From Bombyx mori (taxonomy: Eukaryota; Arthropoda; Insecta; Lepidoptera; Bombycidae), in the NCBI RefSeq assembly GCF_030269925.1, contig NC_085116.1, positions 434,001-498,000 of the forward strand: a stretch of DNA of 64,000 nucleotides, written 5' to 3'. The notes beneath the pieces were generated by a model. That model was not told the origin of the DNA and did not search any database. It worked only from the letters and a program-made list of their open reading frames with translations. The position numbers and the translations under genes were made by a program. Shown here in pieces: positions 22,301 to 34,530 of the stretch. Each line of letters begins with the position of its first letter. The first letter of the stretch is position 1.

Positions 22301-23292
22301 TAAAACCACTCACAATTACTCCATCTAGTCCAAATCCCAACAAGATATGAAATACTGTGAAAATAAACACATAAATTTGAAAGGTGTTAATAAATATATT
22401 AATTACAGACAATTTAACAAATAAATAACAATAGAGAATCATACAACAAACAACGAAACCAGTCTGTTGAGTTGGCTCGCTTAGCGCGTGTGACGTGCTC
22501 CAACAAAGCGCTCATCCAACATAAAGGAAATGAACGTGCGAGTTGGTATGGAGCTTAATTTTGTAGCTTAAGTGCATTTGCTATGAGGTTTGAATAAAAC
22601 TTTAAATACAAAGGCTGGTTCTGCGAATGCTCTGTTATAATGGAACCAAATGCTTAATTGGATTCGAACAAATTTTCGTTTTGATGCCAACATCATTTAG
22701 ACAAAACTCTTTACACATATTGTCTGATAATGTTCTGATCCGGTTTTGTCTTTCATTATTATTGGTGACTGACTTATTGATTCACACGTCGGTGGTGGTA
22801 TAAAATGGATCGCAATCAAAATAATTTTGAATTACTTACCAATTAAACATGATTGTACCGATAGGTATTACCGCCTAGCTTATCTTCACGCTCATACCTG
22901 AAGCACGGCGGCATTGCAGATTCTATAAGCTATAAAGGTTAAGGGCAAATGACTTGACAGATTTTATCGACTTATCTACGGTATAAAACTTAATTCAGAT
23001 GTTTCGAAAACGAGATCAAATTCAGCATCCACACGTACAAAATTGTACATTGAATATCGGCACCGCACAGAGAACGCAAATTTCCATCTCAAACGGTACA
23101 ACGCCTCACTTGCGTCCAATTAATGTCGTAATTTCGACTACCGCATGCTCAACCAGTTGCCTGCATTCATGTCCATCCAGATATATTATTTAGTCCAGCT
23201 TGTAGATTACACGTCGAGTTGCACAAAGCCTATTATAGTGCGAACGGTTTTTTTTAGTTATATATTTTTTTGATAATGACCTGTCGATTTCA
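22301..23292. other. Intergenic, nothing recognised
   Basis: AT-rich; the 64-codon frame at 22999-23193 has no recognisable domain. Confidence 0.45.
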
Positions 23293-23301
23293 CCTATAAT
23301 T

Positions 23302-23775
23302 TCGACCCCGTCAGTAAGTATCTACAGTCGGCATCGCTGCGCCACTTTGAGAAGACGGCACGACATGAGAACCCTCTTGTCGTGGCCGCCGGAAACTACA
23401 TACCCGATCGTGTAGACCGTTTGGTAAACCGTCGACGTCGCCCAAAGCACGTCATCACGGATCCACCTGATCCATTAACGGTGCTTTTAGGCAATACAAG
23501 CACCGGTCACCGTCCTCGTCGAACCCGTCGCTTGCGACGAAGGGCTCGACGAGCGAATTAACCCACAGACATAGCCCACTGAGTTTCTCGCCGGATCTTC
23601 TCAGTGGGTCGCGCTTCCGATCCGGTGGTAGATTCTGCGATGCACTGCTCTTGCTAGGGCGGTGTTAGCAATTCTCCGGTTTGAGCCCCGCGAGCTCACC
23701 TACACAAGCTAGGGTACGCTGAAATAGCCTCTCAAGGCTATCAGCATAGGTAGGAATAAAAAAAAAAAAAAAAAA
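23302..23775 (+). mobile_element. Jockey-like LINE 3' fragment, subfamily A, with target duplication
   Basis: Contains the ORF C-terminus (SKYLQSASLRHFEKTARHEN) and the 3' UTR found at 9211-10575, ending in an A-run at 23757-23775. A target duplication CCTATAATT flanks it (23293-23301, 23776-23784). Highly 5'-truncated. Confidence 0.88.
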
Positions 23776-23784
23776 CCTATAATT

Positions 23785-24368
23785 GAAGTGACATCTGCCA
23801 TGAACTTTTGCAAATTTTTCAATGTTTTGTATTGGTTATCACTTAGGTGGTGCAACTTAATAAATAAATAAATAAACGGCACTAATCGAACATAGTATCT
23901 GCGGACCACTCTAAAATGCTTTGTTGGTAATCAAATGATGGCGAAAGATTTAATGTGATAAAAAATAATGCACTTCAGTAATTTAGTTTAAGAACGTCCA
24001 TGTAACATTATTACCTAAGTGTTAAGTACCCCGTTTAAGAGATGGTCTTTGAAGTATTTACTTTTAAAAGTTCTCCGCAATAATAAAATCCCCACTTTAG
24101 TCACGCATTTATAGCTTCCTGGATTAATATCGTGTAATAAAATAAAAGTCATAGCCGTAAAATTTATAAATTTTCATAATTGTTCAAATAATAGTTGAAA
24201 GGCATAATAATGCGAGACCACACGGACAAGCACCGTCATCCTATCTACTATAGAAGTAAATACCGGAAATATAGCTATACATTTCTAATGAAGATTCATT
24301 TCTCCTCATCCATCTTGGGTGATTTTTGATGAGACTAGTTCTAGCGCTAGCTGCAACCAAATCACTGA

Positions 24369-24370
<2 letters not shown>
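23785..24370. other. Intergenic, nothing recognised
   Basis: AT-rich; no supported feature. Confidence 0.45.
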
Positions 24371-24406
<36 letters not shown>

Positions 24407-27400
24407 TGCCTTTGTAGGCAGACGGGCATACGGCCCACCTGATGGTGAGTGGTTACCGTCGCCCATGGACTTCAGCAATGCCAGGGGCAGAGCCAAGCCG
24501 CTGCCTACCGCTTAATACTCTCCATAAGCCTCGTTTGAAGAAGGACATGTCATAGCGCTCGGGAAACACCGTGGAGGGGAGCTCATTCCATAGCCGGATG
24601 GTACGTGGCAAAAAAGATCTCTGGAAACGCACTGTGGATGACCGCAGTGGCTCCAGGTAGTATGGATGAACTCTACTCCGGTGGCGGGCGGTGCGATGGT
24701 AAAAACGAGATGCTGGTATCATCTCGAACAATTCCTCAGAGCACTCCCCATGGAACATACGGTACAAAATACAGAGGGAACCGAAGTCCCTCCGCAGACC
24801 CAGAGGCTCCAAACGATCCGAGAGAATGGGATTATCGACAATCCGAACGGCCCTCCTCTGTATGGAGTCAAATGGAAGAAGCTGGTATTTGGGAGCCCCG
24901 GCCCAGAGATGGGAGCAGTACTCCACGCGAGGCCGGACTTGTGCTTTATAAAGCAAAAGTCTTTGTCCGGGCGTGAAGTACCGCTTCGCTCTGTTGAGGA
25001 CTCCCAGCATTTTGGACGCCAACTTGGCTTTGCCTTCCAAATGACTCCGAAACTGGACATCGCTCGAAATGTCGACCCCAAGTATCCCGATACTCTCGGA
25101 AGGTTGCAGGGATACTCCTTGGAATTGCGGCGCCATGACAAAGGGGTCCTTCTTCGCAGTGAACGCGCAAACTTGTGTCTTTATCGGGTTGAATTGAACC
25201 AAGTTCAATTCACCCCATTCGGAGACTCGCCCCAGAGAGTTCTCCACTTCAGACACAAGTTTTGATCGTCTCTCTTGCACCACGCTCCGAGAGAGACTCT
25301 GATGGCCGATATATCGCGCATCCCCCGTGCTATCATCTGCATAGCAATGCATGCCATCAATAGACAGCATGTCATTGATATACAGGATGAAAAGCGTGGG
25401 GGAGAGCACCGAACCTTGTGGAACGCCAGCGTTAATGGTCATGGTATCAGAACAGTCACCGTCTACAACGACCGTGATGCTCCGCCCATCCAAAAAGCTA
25501 GCGATCCACTTGCAGAGACCCTCGGGGATTCCGTAAGATGGTAACTTCGATAGAAGTGCCCTATGCCAGACCCTGTCGAAGGCCTTCGCGATATCAAGGC
25601 TCACAGCAAGAGCCTCGCCCTTGCTCTCCAAGGCTTCAGCCCACCTGTGAGTAAGGTATACAAGAAGATCGCCAGCTGAGCGACCGTGACGGAAACCGTA
25701 CTGTCGGTCACTGATCAGCTGGCGATCTTCAAGATACTTCAGGAGTTGTGTATTTATAATTCGCTCCATCACCTTGGAAAGCAAGGAAGTTATCGCGATA
25801 GGCCTGTAGCTCGATGGGTCCGACCGGTCACCCTTCTTGGGGATAGGGTGGACGTGGGCGGTCTTCCATGAAGACGGAACCCTGTTAGTGCAATAAGAGA
25901 GGCGATACAAACGCGTTAGCGCAGGTGTCAGCTCAGGGGCGCACGTTTTCAAAACCACTGCGGGGATGCCGTCTGGCCCACTCGACTTATGGACGTCCAG
26001 GAGTCGGAGCTCCCGCCTGACTGCACACTGTGTGAAGCAGATATCTGGCAGGGAGCTATCACACCGGGGGATGTTCGGTGGTGTGGCACCCCCGTCGTCC
26101 ACAGTCGAGTTCGAGGCGAAGAGTTTGACCAGAAGGTCAGCCTTCTCTTTCGCGCTGTGGGCCAGATTGTCATCGGACTTGCGCAGTGGTGGGAGACTAG
26201 ACCTGCAGAAGTTTCCTTCTGCAGCTTTGGCGAGCGACCAAAAAGCACGGCTCCCGGAGGGATAGCTCTTCAATCGCTCGCCAACTCTAGCGACGTGCTC
26301 CGACTTCGCCTTGGCAATTACCTTCTTGTAGGACCTGGAAGCGGCGTTATATTTCCGCCTTTCCCCTGAGATGTTAGGATCCCGACGTCTCCTGGCATTA
26401 TCCCATGCCACGTATGCGGACCGCTTGAGGCGTGCAGCATCCCTGCTGGCATTGTTATACCAGGGTCTGCTGCGACCCCCAACGGGCACTTCAGAGGAGG
26501 GAATAAACAATTCCATCCCCTGGAGCACCACGTCTTTAAGACGGTCCGTACAGACGTCAGGATCAGCAGAGGAAAAGCAGAACCGCCCCCATGGGTAGGA
26601 TGCGTAAAATTCACGCAATCCATCCCAATCTGCTGACATATACCGCCAAACTCTTCGATACCTGGTCGTCGTTCGACGATCAGGACGAGAGAGTGGTACG
26701 GCAGCACGAATAAGGCAGTGATCAGACGATCCAAGCGGAGCGTCGACCACCACACTGTATCCGGCCGGATCTGTGGTCAGCAGAAGGTCCAACAAAGAAG
26801 GCTCGTGCCCCTCGATATCTGGGACACGGGTGGGCTGTGTTACCAGCTGGGAGAAGCCGTAGGCCAAGGCGAAATCGTAGGCAGTCCGACCCGGGAGGTC
26901 AGTGGTTCTGGATCCCAACCACTCTTGGTGGTGAGCGTTAAAGTCTCCAAGAACCACCACCTCCGCAGATGGGTACTGCTCAAGCACGCGGTTAGTCCCC
27001 TCTTGCACATGCTCAAACAGAGCTGAACCTGCATCACTGCTGTGGGACCTGTACAGGCACGCGTAGATTCGGCTACGGCCCCCATGATCTACGCGCAGCC
27101 ACAAGAGGGACAGGTCCCGTTGTTCGAGGCCCCGAAGACGGCGACAACAGACATCAGCCCGGACGAATACGCAGACCCCGGCTTTACGCAGGAAGTTGTG
27201 CTCCAATACGTAGCCGGGGTATTCAAGGTATGAGGTATCATCCGGAGCAGATATCTGCGTCTCCGTTAAAAAAAGCAGGGCAGGCTGCGCCGTCTCAAGG
27301 TGGTGGTGTACGGCGTCAAGGTTGCTATGTAGGCCCCTGACATTGCTGAAATCCACATTAAATGTGGAATGGGGGACCGCCTGTGAAACCCTTTTCTTTT

Positions 27401-28008
27401 TTTTTGTCGTCTTCATGATTCTTTAGTTTTCGGAGAGTAGGATAAGGAGAGGTAGGATGTTGGAGGTGAGATCGAGGCAACACCTGAATGAAGCGCGGAA
27501 CATAGTACGTGCTCGACCACGGGTTGCGTAAGAGACTGACGCAGGGCATGGAAGGGCCCCCAGTCCACTCTGCGTGCGATCGCCGGGATCCACTCCGGTC
27601 TCCGACTCCGGCACGACGACCGCACGACAGGATTTTACACCGGTTGGCGGGACAGCTTCCCGGGGCGGAGTTTAGTAGAGACACCCGGGTTCAGGTCCCC
27701 TACTGACCGGCGGGCGGCAGCGGGTACCGTTTCACTGGGTCTCCCTATACCCCCGTCAAACAATCACGCCCCGTGAGTTCGCACGCACGTCTGCTCCGCA
27801 AGTTCCAGTCGTCACCAAGACTCAACCCCAACAAGGAAGGGGAAAGGGAAGGGATAGAACTGGCTCTCCAACCCACACGCCGGAACACAGCTAGGCTATT
27901 TGGCGGCGGACTCTAGTTGGAGGGTGGTCGCCAGCCAGTCGGACTAGGTCCTACCACCGGTTATGTTTTCGGCTCCCGTTTAGCACCACCCAGGGGTCAC
28001 TTGTAGGG
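24371..28008 (-). mobile_element. Non-LTR retrotransposon (CR1/L2/jockey group), ORF intact
   Basis: On the minus strand: about 590 bp of 5' region, a single 987-codon ORF, a short 3' UTR and 34 T (24371-24404, the poly-A tail). The 5' boundary is set by where similarity to the copy at 48.1 kb ends. No separate ORF1 is visible in the upstream region; the 108-codon frame there overlaps the ORF start and is probably incidental. A long tail and an intact ORF mean it may be competent or recently so. Confidence 0.9.
24453..27416 (-). CDS. Endonuclease-reverse transcriptase of non-LTR retrotransposon
   Basis: 987 residues, intact. Residues about 20-245 are an apurinic-type endonuclease: SNVRGLHSN, TETQ (near 51), LGDFNAHH (near 155) and SDHCL (near 231). 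About 500-780 is the reverse transcriptase: PIPKKGDRSDPSSYRPIAIT, LDIAKAFDRVWH (near 607), GVPQGSVLSPTLF (near 662) and CYADDST (near 692), all catalytic residues present. A lysine-rich start (MKTTKKKKR) could bind nucleic acid. The enzyme nicks target DNA and copies its own RNA there. The start is the first ATG after an in-frame stop in the sister copy. It differs from the copy at 48728 at about 12 residues. Confidence 0.95.
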   Translation of the reverse strand: MKTTKKKKRVSQAVPHSTFNVDFSNVRGLHSNLDAVHHHLETAQPALLFLTETQISAPDDTSYLEYPGYVLEHNFLRKAGVCVFVRADVCCRRLRGLEQRDLSLLWLRVDHGGRSRIYACLYRSHSSDAGSALFEHVQEGTNRVLEQYPSAEVVVLGDFNAHHQEWLGSRTTDLPGRTAYDFALAYGFSQLVTQPTRVPDIEGHEPSLLDLLLTTDPAGYSVVVDAPLGSSDHCLIRAAVPLSRPDRRTTTRYRRVWRYMSADWDGLREFYASYPWGRFCFSSADPDVCTDRLKDVVLQGMELFIPSSEVPVGGRSRPWYNNASRDAARLKRSAYVAWDNARRRRDPNISGERRKYNAASRSYKKVIAKAKSEHVARVGERLKSYPSGSRAFWSLAKAAEGNFCRSSLPPLRKSDDNLAHSAKEKADLLVKLFASNSTVDDGGATPPNIPRCDSSLPDICFTQCAVRRELRLLDVHKSSGPDGIPAVVLKTCAPELTPALTRLYRLSYCTNRVPSSWKTAHVHPIPKKGDRSDPSSYRPIAITSLLSKVMERIINTQLLKYLEDRQLISDRQYGFRHGRSAGDLLVYLTHRWAEALESKGEALAVSLDIAKAFDRVWHRALLSKLPSYGIPEGLCKWIASFLDGRSITVVVDGDCSDTMTINAGVPQGSVLSPTLFILYINDMLSIDGMHCYADDSTGDARYIGHQSLSRSVVQERRSKLVSEVENSLGRVSEWGELNLVQFNPIKTQVCAFTAKKDPFVMAPQFQGVSLQPSESIGILGVDISSDVQFRSHLEGKAKLASKMLGVLNRAKRYFTPGQRLLLYKAQVRPRVEYCSHLWAGAPKYQLLPFDSIQRRAVRIVDNPILSDRLEPLGLRRDFGSLCILYRMFHGECSEELFEMIPASRFYHRTARHRSRVHPYYLEPLRSSTVRFQRSFLPRTIRLWNELPSTVFPERYDMSFFKRGLWRVLSGRQRLGSAPGIAEVHGRR

Positions 28009-28190
28009 ATCACCGCACTCATCGAATAGCTCGACTTGACACTGACTTATGGCACTTCCTTCCTTCCTTCCGGCATTTAACGGAGGCGCTCGGGCAATTT
28101 GATGTTGCCCACCTATCTTAGTGAAGCTATGATGGCTTTAGGGCTAACAGCAATCGCACTAACAAAAAAAAGGAGTCTGTCTGCCTTTTG
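28009..28190. other. Flank of LINE, nothing recognised
   Basis: Does not match the sequence upstream of the sister LINE at 48 kb. Contains a short (CTTC)n repeat near 28060. Confidence 0.4.
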
Positions 28191-28194
28191 AGCA

Positions 28195-28455
28195 TTGCCT
28201 ATGCCAGGTGGCATGGCTGATGTAAGCAAGTGAGTACTTACCGTCCGGTTGCCCGTCTGCCAAAAAAGACAATAAAACGAACGCTACTTTACTACTACTA
28301 CTAATTAAACGCTAGTTTCAGGAGATTAATATTTATTTTGTCTATGTCTGTTCATATTAATGTTACGTTTAACGGTAGGCAGGGGCTTGTCCATGAGCGA
28401 CGGTAACCCTTCACCATCAGGTGAGCCGTCTGCCTATACGGCCATAAAAATAAAA
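28195..28455 (+). mobile_element. Two short degenerate LINE 3' tails
   Basis: 28195-28285 ends 'gcccgtctgccaaaaaagac' plus AATAAAAC. 28374-28455 reads 'ggcaggggcttgtccatgag', 'caccatcaggtgagccgtct', then a tail. Both resemble the last 80 bp of the 987-aa LINE; orientation plus. Confidence 0.5.
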
Positions 28456-28900
28456 GAAAAATATTAATCTTCATTTTGTCTACTCCTGTTCACATCAAAA
28501 TCCGCGTCAATAAGGTCGCGTGCATTTTAAAATCTTTTATAGCGCATTTTCTTTCTTTGTGTTATACAGTTTCTACGTTCAAATGTGACGGTTCTGCAGT
28601 CAGAGCTTTTCGTGATCTTATTTTCGATGCATTTGCGCCAGTGATGTTTAGTAATACAAGAAGACAGTATGACACTCTGTGCCGGTGTTGTTTCTATAGA
28701 TATTATTTTTGTTGACTTACTAGTCACTAATGTTTCTTTTTATATAAAAGCCAAACAATCATTCACACTGGTCGTATTGAAAGTGTATTTAAAAAAAAAC
28801 GTGTGGCACCCATGAACTGCCGCGGTAAAGCTATTGCATAGCATTTTTTATCAACTTATGCAATTATAATTAGACAATGATAATTTAATATTAAAATGAA
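28456..28900. other. Intergenic, nothing recognised
   Basis: AT-rich; no supported feature. Confidence 0.45.
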
Positions 28901-29353
28901 GTCGTCGTGGCCTAAAGGATAAGATGTCCGGTGCATTCGTATATAGCGATGCAACGGTGTTCGAATCCCGCAGGCGGGTACCAATTTTTTTAATGAAATC
29001 GTACATAACAAATGTTCACGATTGACTTCCACGGTGAAGGAATAACATCGTGTAATAAAAATCAAACCCGCAAAATTATAATTTCCGTAATTACTGGTCG
29101 TAGGACCTCTTGTGAGTCCGCACGGGTAGGTACCACCGCCCCGCCTATTTCTGCCGTGAAGCAGTAATGCGTTTCGGTTTGAAGGGTGGGACAGCCGTTG
29201 TAACTATACACTATACTGAGAACTTAGAACTTATATCTCAAGGTGTGTGGCACATTTACGTTGTAGATGTCTATGGGTTCCAGTAACCACTTAACACCAG
29301 GTGGGCTGTGAGCTCGTCCACCCACCTAAGAAATAAAAAATAAAAAAAATAAA
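28901..29353 (+). repeat. Bm1-type SINE, full length
   Basis: Best-preserved copy in the window. The head GTCGTCGTGGCCTAAAGGAT contains an A-box-like element, the B box GTTCGAATCCC lies near 28958, and the head ends ...GGGTACCA like a tRNA 3' end. The body is complete, ending AATAAAAAATAAAAAAAATAAA. Confidence 0.9.
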
Positions 29354-30132
29354 ACGAGACCACGCTATATTAAACATTAATTGTTCCCTTTCACACTCAT
29401 AAGCTAGACCGCGCGAGAGAGAAATGGACAGACTTTTCATGATGCGCATGCAGTGTGACGTCACGCCACGCGCTTATTCACAAACACTACACAAGCGCAA
29501 CGTGTGAATGTGTTGAACACGAGCTACATGGTAGGCGGAGTGAGGAGTGTAGGTTTTTTTCGTTACGGAATTTCATGATTCGGTCGCCGCAAGGCCCGCG
29601 ATAGAAGCTATGCAATAGCTTAAAAAAATACGAACTAAAAATTAAATTTGAATAAACGATAGCACTAGATAAAAACAAAGAAAAGTCTATTTGTGAGGGC
29701 TTCTGCAATGTTTCTTTTATCTACAAATATGCGACTCTTAACAGCAGACATGCAGACTCTGAGCATCACACTTTTATTTAAGCTCATAATAATATTAGTT
29801 AAGCTTTATATTATCAAATCGTGTCTTCAGCAGTATAAGCTATTTTACGACTATATGAAGAGTACGTGGCGTGAAAGAGAGATATTTTCAAGAAAGCAGT
29901 CAGTTATTCCATTTAGATAATGTATTCTAGAAGTTAAGACATGTGTCCTTTGAATATATAAAAATAGCTGGAGATCCGTGCTGGATATATGTACGATACA
30001 GTTTCTTATCTTCTCGGCTTTAAAGTACCGCTTATAAGATAGGTATTCGCATCCATCGAGACAAGACTAATGGGCGTCAACTTATTGTGATAGCGGAATT
30101 CTAATAACGAATTGATTATACTTATGAAACGA
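29354..30132. other. Intergenic, nothing recognised
   Basis: Mixed composition; 75-codon frame at 29693-29920 has no recognisable domain. Confidence 0.45.
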
Positions 30133-30347
30133 CTAGCGACCCGCCCTCGCTTCGCTTCGGAAACATTAAAACACACATGAAACCAAAAAAATTTTTTTTT
30201 TTTTTTTTTAAAAAGTAGCCTATGTTCATCTGGGACAATGTCGGCTTCTAATGGAAAAAGAATTTTTCAAATCGGTCCAGTAGTTTCGGAGCCTATTCGA
30301 AACAAACAAACAAACAAATCTTTCCTCTTTATAATATTAGTATAGAT
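30133..30347 (-). mobile_element. Complete Helitron-like non-autonomous element
   Basis: On the minus strand it begins TCTATACTAATATTATAAAG after host A and ends ...GGGTCGCTAG before host T. GC-rich hairpin material ('cgaagcgaagcgagggcggg') lies before the CTAG end. Same terminal logic as 20856-21113, with a different interior and an A/T-run near 30190-30210. Confidence 0.75.
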
Positions 30348-31937
30348 ATAGATATCACACATAGCTCAAGCAACGACGTGCGTCAATTTCCAAATCGACA
30401 GAGAAAGGGAATGTCAAACGCAATCACACGCGTAACACCGGTACCATCCGTTATAGAATTTGGATATAGAGTGGTTGGTTGGGGCGGATTATGAATCTAA
30501 AACAGTAGGGTTCCACTCTGCTTTTCGTGCAACAATGTTCTCACGCGTCCTACTTTGAAGGGTCCTTAAATAATAGAACTGAAACTCGAAATGGACTGTA
30601 TAGTGTCGTAACATAGTGGCTGTGTAATGACCTAAAACAGCACCACCACGTCTGTTCGCGTGGGTTACGTAAAAGGCGACTAAGGGATTCAGCGGAGCAT
30701 AAGAGCAGCGTTCTCACATTATAATAACAGCATCTTGCTATCGCCAACCAATATTTACTGATGGTAGGGTGTACACAATAAAATAAAACAATTAAAACTC
30801 GCTATCGCAAGATGCATGCACGTATTCAGGTCGTGAATCTATGGGCTCCGGTAATCACTCGAAATTAATAACTGTGCCTGAGGTCATGCACTATAATTTG
30901 GGATATTTTACTTTTCCTTTAAGCCTTTTTCAGTGTATTTAGACCATAGATTCTTATAATGTTGTTCGTCGAATAGAAGAGTCTGCCGACAATTCTGCCA
31001 CTTTTTTTCGCACACCGTTTCGCTAGGACGTGTTCTAACTGCGCTCAACTCAACTGTTGCGTATGCGCACTGCAAACTGTTCTCTCTCTCGGTATTTTCC
31101 CCTCCCTCTCTCTCTCTCCAGCTCCCTCTCCCTTAACTCATTTAGGTGTTGAGTTAGAATAAAAAAATAACCGATAGATTGAATTTGTCAACACTATAAA
31201 ATTAATGAAAATTTGAAATATTCCTAACAAAATCTTGAATATAAAAAAAAATTAGGCAAGAAAATTTCTTTAACTGTAAAATAAGTAAAAGCTCTAGTTC
31301 TGCCGGATCTGGTGGGGTGTGAACTGATGTCACACGTCGTATTATTCGTATAGTTCAGAAAAACTAATGCTTAAATCTCATTTTAAATACTGGCTTAACA
31401 TAGAAATACACACTAACCGAAAAATACGTGCATCAAAACGGTACCTTGTGAAACATTGCAAAATACGTTGTAATAAATGCGCTGAGTCATTGACTCGACG
31501 TTGACTATCGATAACACTCTTGAGACAAATGTCGATACTTATCGACACTACTCGAACTTATAAAATTGAAACCTCCATTTTATATTATACTTTTTACTGG
31601 AAAAATCACTTTTTTATTGGCTAGAGAAGGATATTGAAATAATTCCTAATATTTTTGTGAATAGAATCTTTTACGGTGGAGTTTTCTAAAATCAGAAAAG
31701 AACAATCAAGTAACAGAGTAAATTTTGAAAATTACACTTTGCTTCATGATTGGATAATTGAAGTAATCGGATCAGTAATTTTAAACCTTAATGTTATTTG
31801 TCGTGCATTTATAATGTTGCATTGACTGATTTAGATACTGCTTGTTTGTATGGTTTGCTCTCTGCTTGAAAGAGAGCTAAGATAGAAATTATTGATCATT
31901 CAATAGAATCATCGTTTATACACTCAAGTGTGCCCAT
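30348..31937. other. Intergenic; pyrimidine microsatellite at 31081-31133
   Basis: Apart from a CT-rich tract (31081-31133) no feature is supported. Confidence 0.45.
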
Positions 31938-32165
31938 TTTTTTATACCCACTAGGGTAAAGACAATCACGGTCCATCTGATATTAAATGATTACCGGAGT
32001 TCACAGTCGTCATAACGTACATATCTCCACTCGTTTACAGACATCAGATCAAATTACAATTGCATTTTGTCTTGACTGTCTCCGTTCAAACCGGAAAATA
32101 TGACTTCGCGGCAGAAGTACGCAGAACGGTAGTGATACCCGTGCCGGCTCAAACTACACTAATAA
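31938..32165 (-). repeat. Old Bm1-like SINE fragment
   Basis: Minus-oriented landmarks with heavy divergence: 'ggtccatctgatattaaatg', 'attaccggagttcacag', 'ttcaaaccggaaaat', 'gcggcagaagtacgcagaac' and 'gatacccgtgccggctcaaa'. Confidence 0.6.
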
Positions 32166-32997
32166 TAGTTTTATAATTCGTTACGGTGATAGCAATACAG
32201 TAGATGCGCACATTTATAAATTTGTGAGTTGACTATGACTCGTCTGTGAACAAGTGTTTGAGGGTATTCGTCAAATGTTCTTCCGAGCGAGTGACATTGC
32301 TCGGCAGACCGGCGTTTCCAATGTTATTGTTCGGAACCCCGGTATATGAAAAATTATCTTGAGAATGTCGTTATCAAGATTCAGGCAGCTGCTACATATA
32401 TTGTGTTCTGTAATAGCTACTGTCTTACGTAATTATTTTCCTTATACAATGCCTTCAGCATGAGCAGCCTTGAAATCAAAAACAAAATCCAAAATAATTA
32501 GAAGACGTATATGGATAATTAGATGTACATACATTTAACAAACAATCTTGTATTCAAAATACAATCAAAAGACTAAAGTTATAAATACAGCTAAGTGTCT
32601 TTGTTAAAGCGAAAACATACGAACTTTGCAGTCGCCCTTATCGTTTTGAAAGGGATTAAAAGTTAGGACAAAGGGCTATAAATATTGGTAGTTGCAGCCA
32701 GGGAGCAGACGATAGGAGAAGTTTTATTAAATTAGCTACTGTTGGGAAACTAGACGGAATATAGTATACTTTAAAATGCTTTGGATGATGTGGTATAACG
32801 GTCTGAGGTTTAGTCCTGAAAGCATTATTCGCTTGTACAAAGCTTTTAGGAGTAAAAATCGAAATTGAATTTTTCTATGAAGCCTTTGTAAATCACGATG
32901 AATTCTTAAATAAACTGGATATTTTAGTAATGGAAAGCAAGTTTGCTTAGGTACACAAATAGGTATGACCAGTAGATAAGTTTCAACACTTTCCAAT
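32166..32997. other. Intergenic, nothing recognised
   Basis: AT-rich; no supported feature. Confidence 0.45.
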
Positions 32998-33356
32998 GCC
33001 AATTTTTCTAATGAAATACGTACTTAGCAAATGTTCACGATTGACTTCCACGGTGAAGGAATAACATCGTGTAATAAAAATCAAAACCCAAATAAAATAT
33101 AATTTGCGCAATTACTGGTGGTAGGACCTCTTGTGAGTCCGCGCGGGTAGGTACCACAGCCCTGCCTATTTCTGCCGTGAAGCAGTAATGCGTTTCGGTT
33201 TGAAGGGTAAGGCAGCCGTTGTAACTATACTGAGATCTTAGAACTTATATCTCAAGGCGGGTGGCGCATTTGCGTTGTAGATGTCTATGGGCTCCATTAA
33301 CCACTTAACACCAGGTGGGCTGTGAGCTCGTCCACCCATCTAAACAATAAAAAAAG
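32998..33356 (+). repeat. Bm1-type SINE lacking its tRNA head
   Basis: Starts at 'ccaatttttctaatgaaata', exactly after the point where the tRNA-like head would end, then continues complete to AATAAAAAAAG. Well preserved. Confidence 0.88.
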
Positions 33357-34185
33357 ACCCGTTTGATTTGGGGACTTTCGCAATATAGAGCAAGCACATC
33401 GAGCATAGTGACCGCTCCGTACTGTATCAGAAATAAAACAACAAGAATTGCCTACGAAATTCTAGCATTGGCATAGTACTTGGTGTCATTAGGATATGAG
33501 CCCAGTTGCGAACGAAGAATACCCTATTTTTTACATTTTCCTTACAAAGACCAGCCTCCTATCCTTCATCAGTAAAATAAAAAAATAAAAATCATTCCTA
33601 ATTCCTACGTAAATAGTATTACCGTTTCTCATCTATCGCAATAAAACAAGGAACAATCAAATCTAGAACAGGCTTATAAATTAATGACAAAATATGGAAC
33701 ATGGAAGACGATATTTCCATCCACCTGAATAGTATAAATTAGGAACAGTCATGCAACTGTAATTTCATTTTGTACTCCCTTTGTTCGTTTAAGGATTTCG
33801 TTTGTATTTTTTTGATTATTCAGAACGCTGACAACATTAATAACCTTCGTCGATGCTGGCAAGTCGACATTCCGCGTTTAGGATCGAAAATGTGACGCTT
33901 CGTGGTTCACATATATCTTCGGGAGCCACTTGAAGAAACTCTGACTATAAGGAGCTTGTAATTAATTTATAAAAGCAATTGCGGTCTGTATACCAACTCT
34001 TCAGGACAGCTCAAGTTCTTTTTGGGATAAGAAAAATTATTCAATTTCGATTCCTTAAAATACTCTAGTACTCCCTATTGTCCGTTGACGATGCGTAATA
34101 AAATATTTTGCTGAAGTACCGACAACATTTGTGGGAGATTTCAAATCGATCAGATTAGTAATAATGTTTTTTCTATTATTATTTA
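33357..34185. other. Intergenic, nothing recognised
   Basis: AT-rich; no supported feature. Confidence 0.45.
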
Positions 34186-34530
34186 AAGATTACTCTCGGA
34201 GGCCTTTCCAGTTTCACCAGGACAGGTGGGCGAGCAAAGGCTCAGCCAGGAGGGGTGGGATTTGCTAACAGCTGCCCGAGCGCTTCCGAAGGAGACCTAA
34301 CAACAACTGTTTCGCGAATGAATCTACTACCAGATCGGAATCGCGACCCGCTGAGAAGATCCGGCGAGAAACTCAGCGGTCTGATGCATGGGTTAGGTTG
34401 CACGTCGAACTCTTTGTCGAGTTCGACGAGTACGGTTACCGGGGTCCCTAAGCTAGTGGTCCCTAGTGTTAGAGCTGAAGGCGTCTAATGTAAAGGTAAT
34501 TGGATCTGATGGATCCGTAAGGGCTTGAAA
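34186..34530 (-). mobile_element. Jockey-like LINE 3' fragment, subfamily B
   Basis: Matches 41331-41837: 'ggaggcctttccagtttcac', 'gctcagccaggaggggtggg', 'gctgagaagatccggcgaga' and 'gagttcgacgagtacggtta'. Minus orientation by comparison with the ORF end of the 41 kb copy. Confidence 0.8.

Noticed and set aside
24605..24976. Frames antisense or shifted to the LINE ORFs (several of 60-199 codons at 24.6-27.7 and 48.4-51.8 kb)
   Set aside because: Shadows of a GC-rich 987-codon ORF; the same shadows appear in both copies in mirror image.
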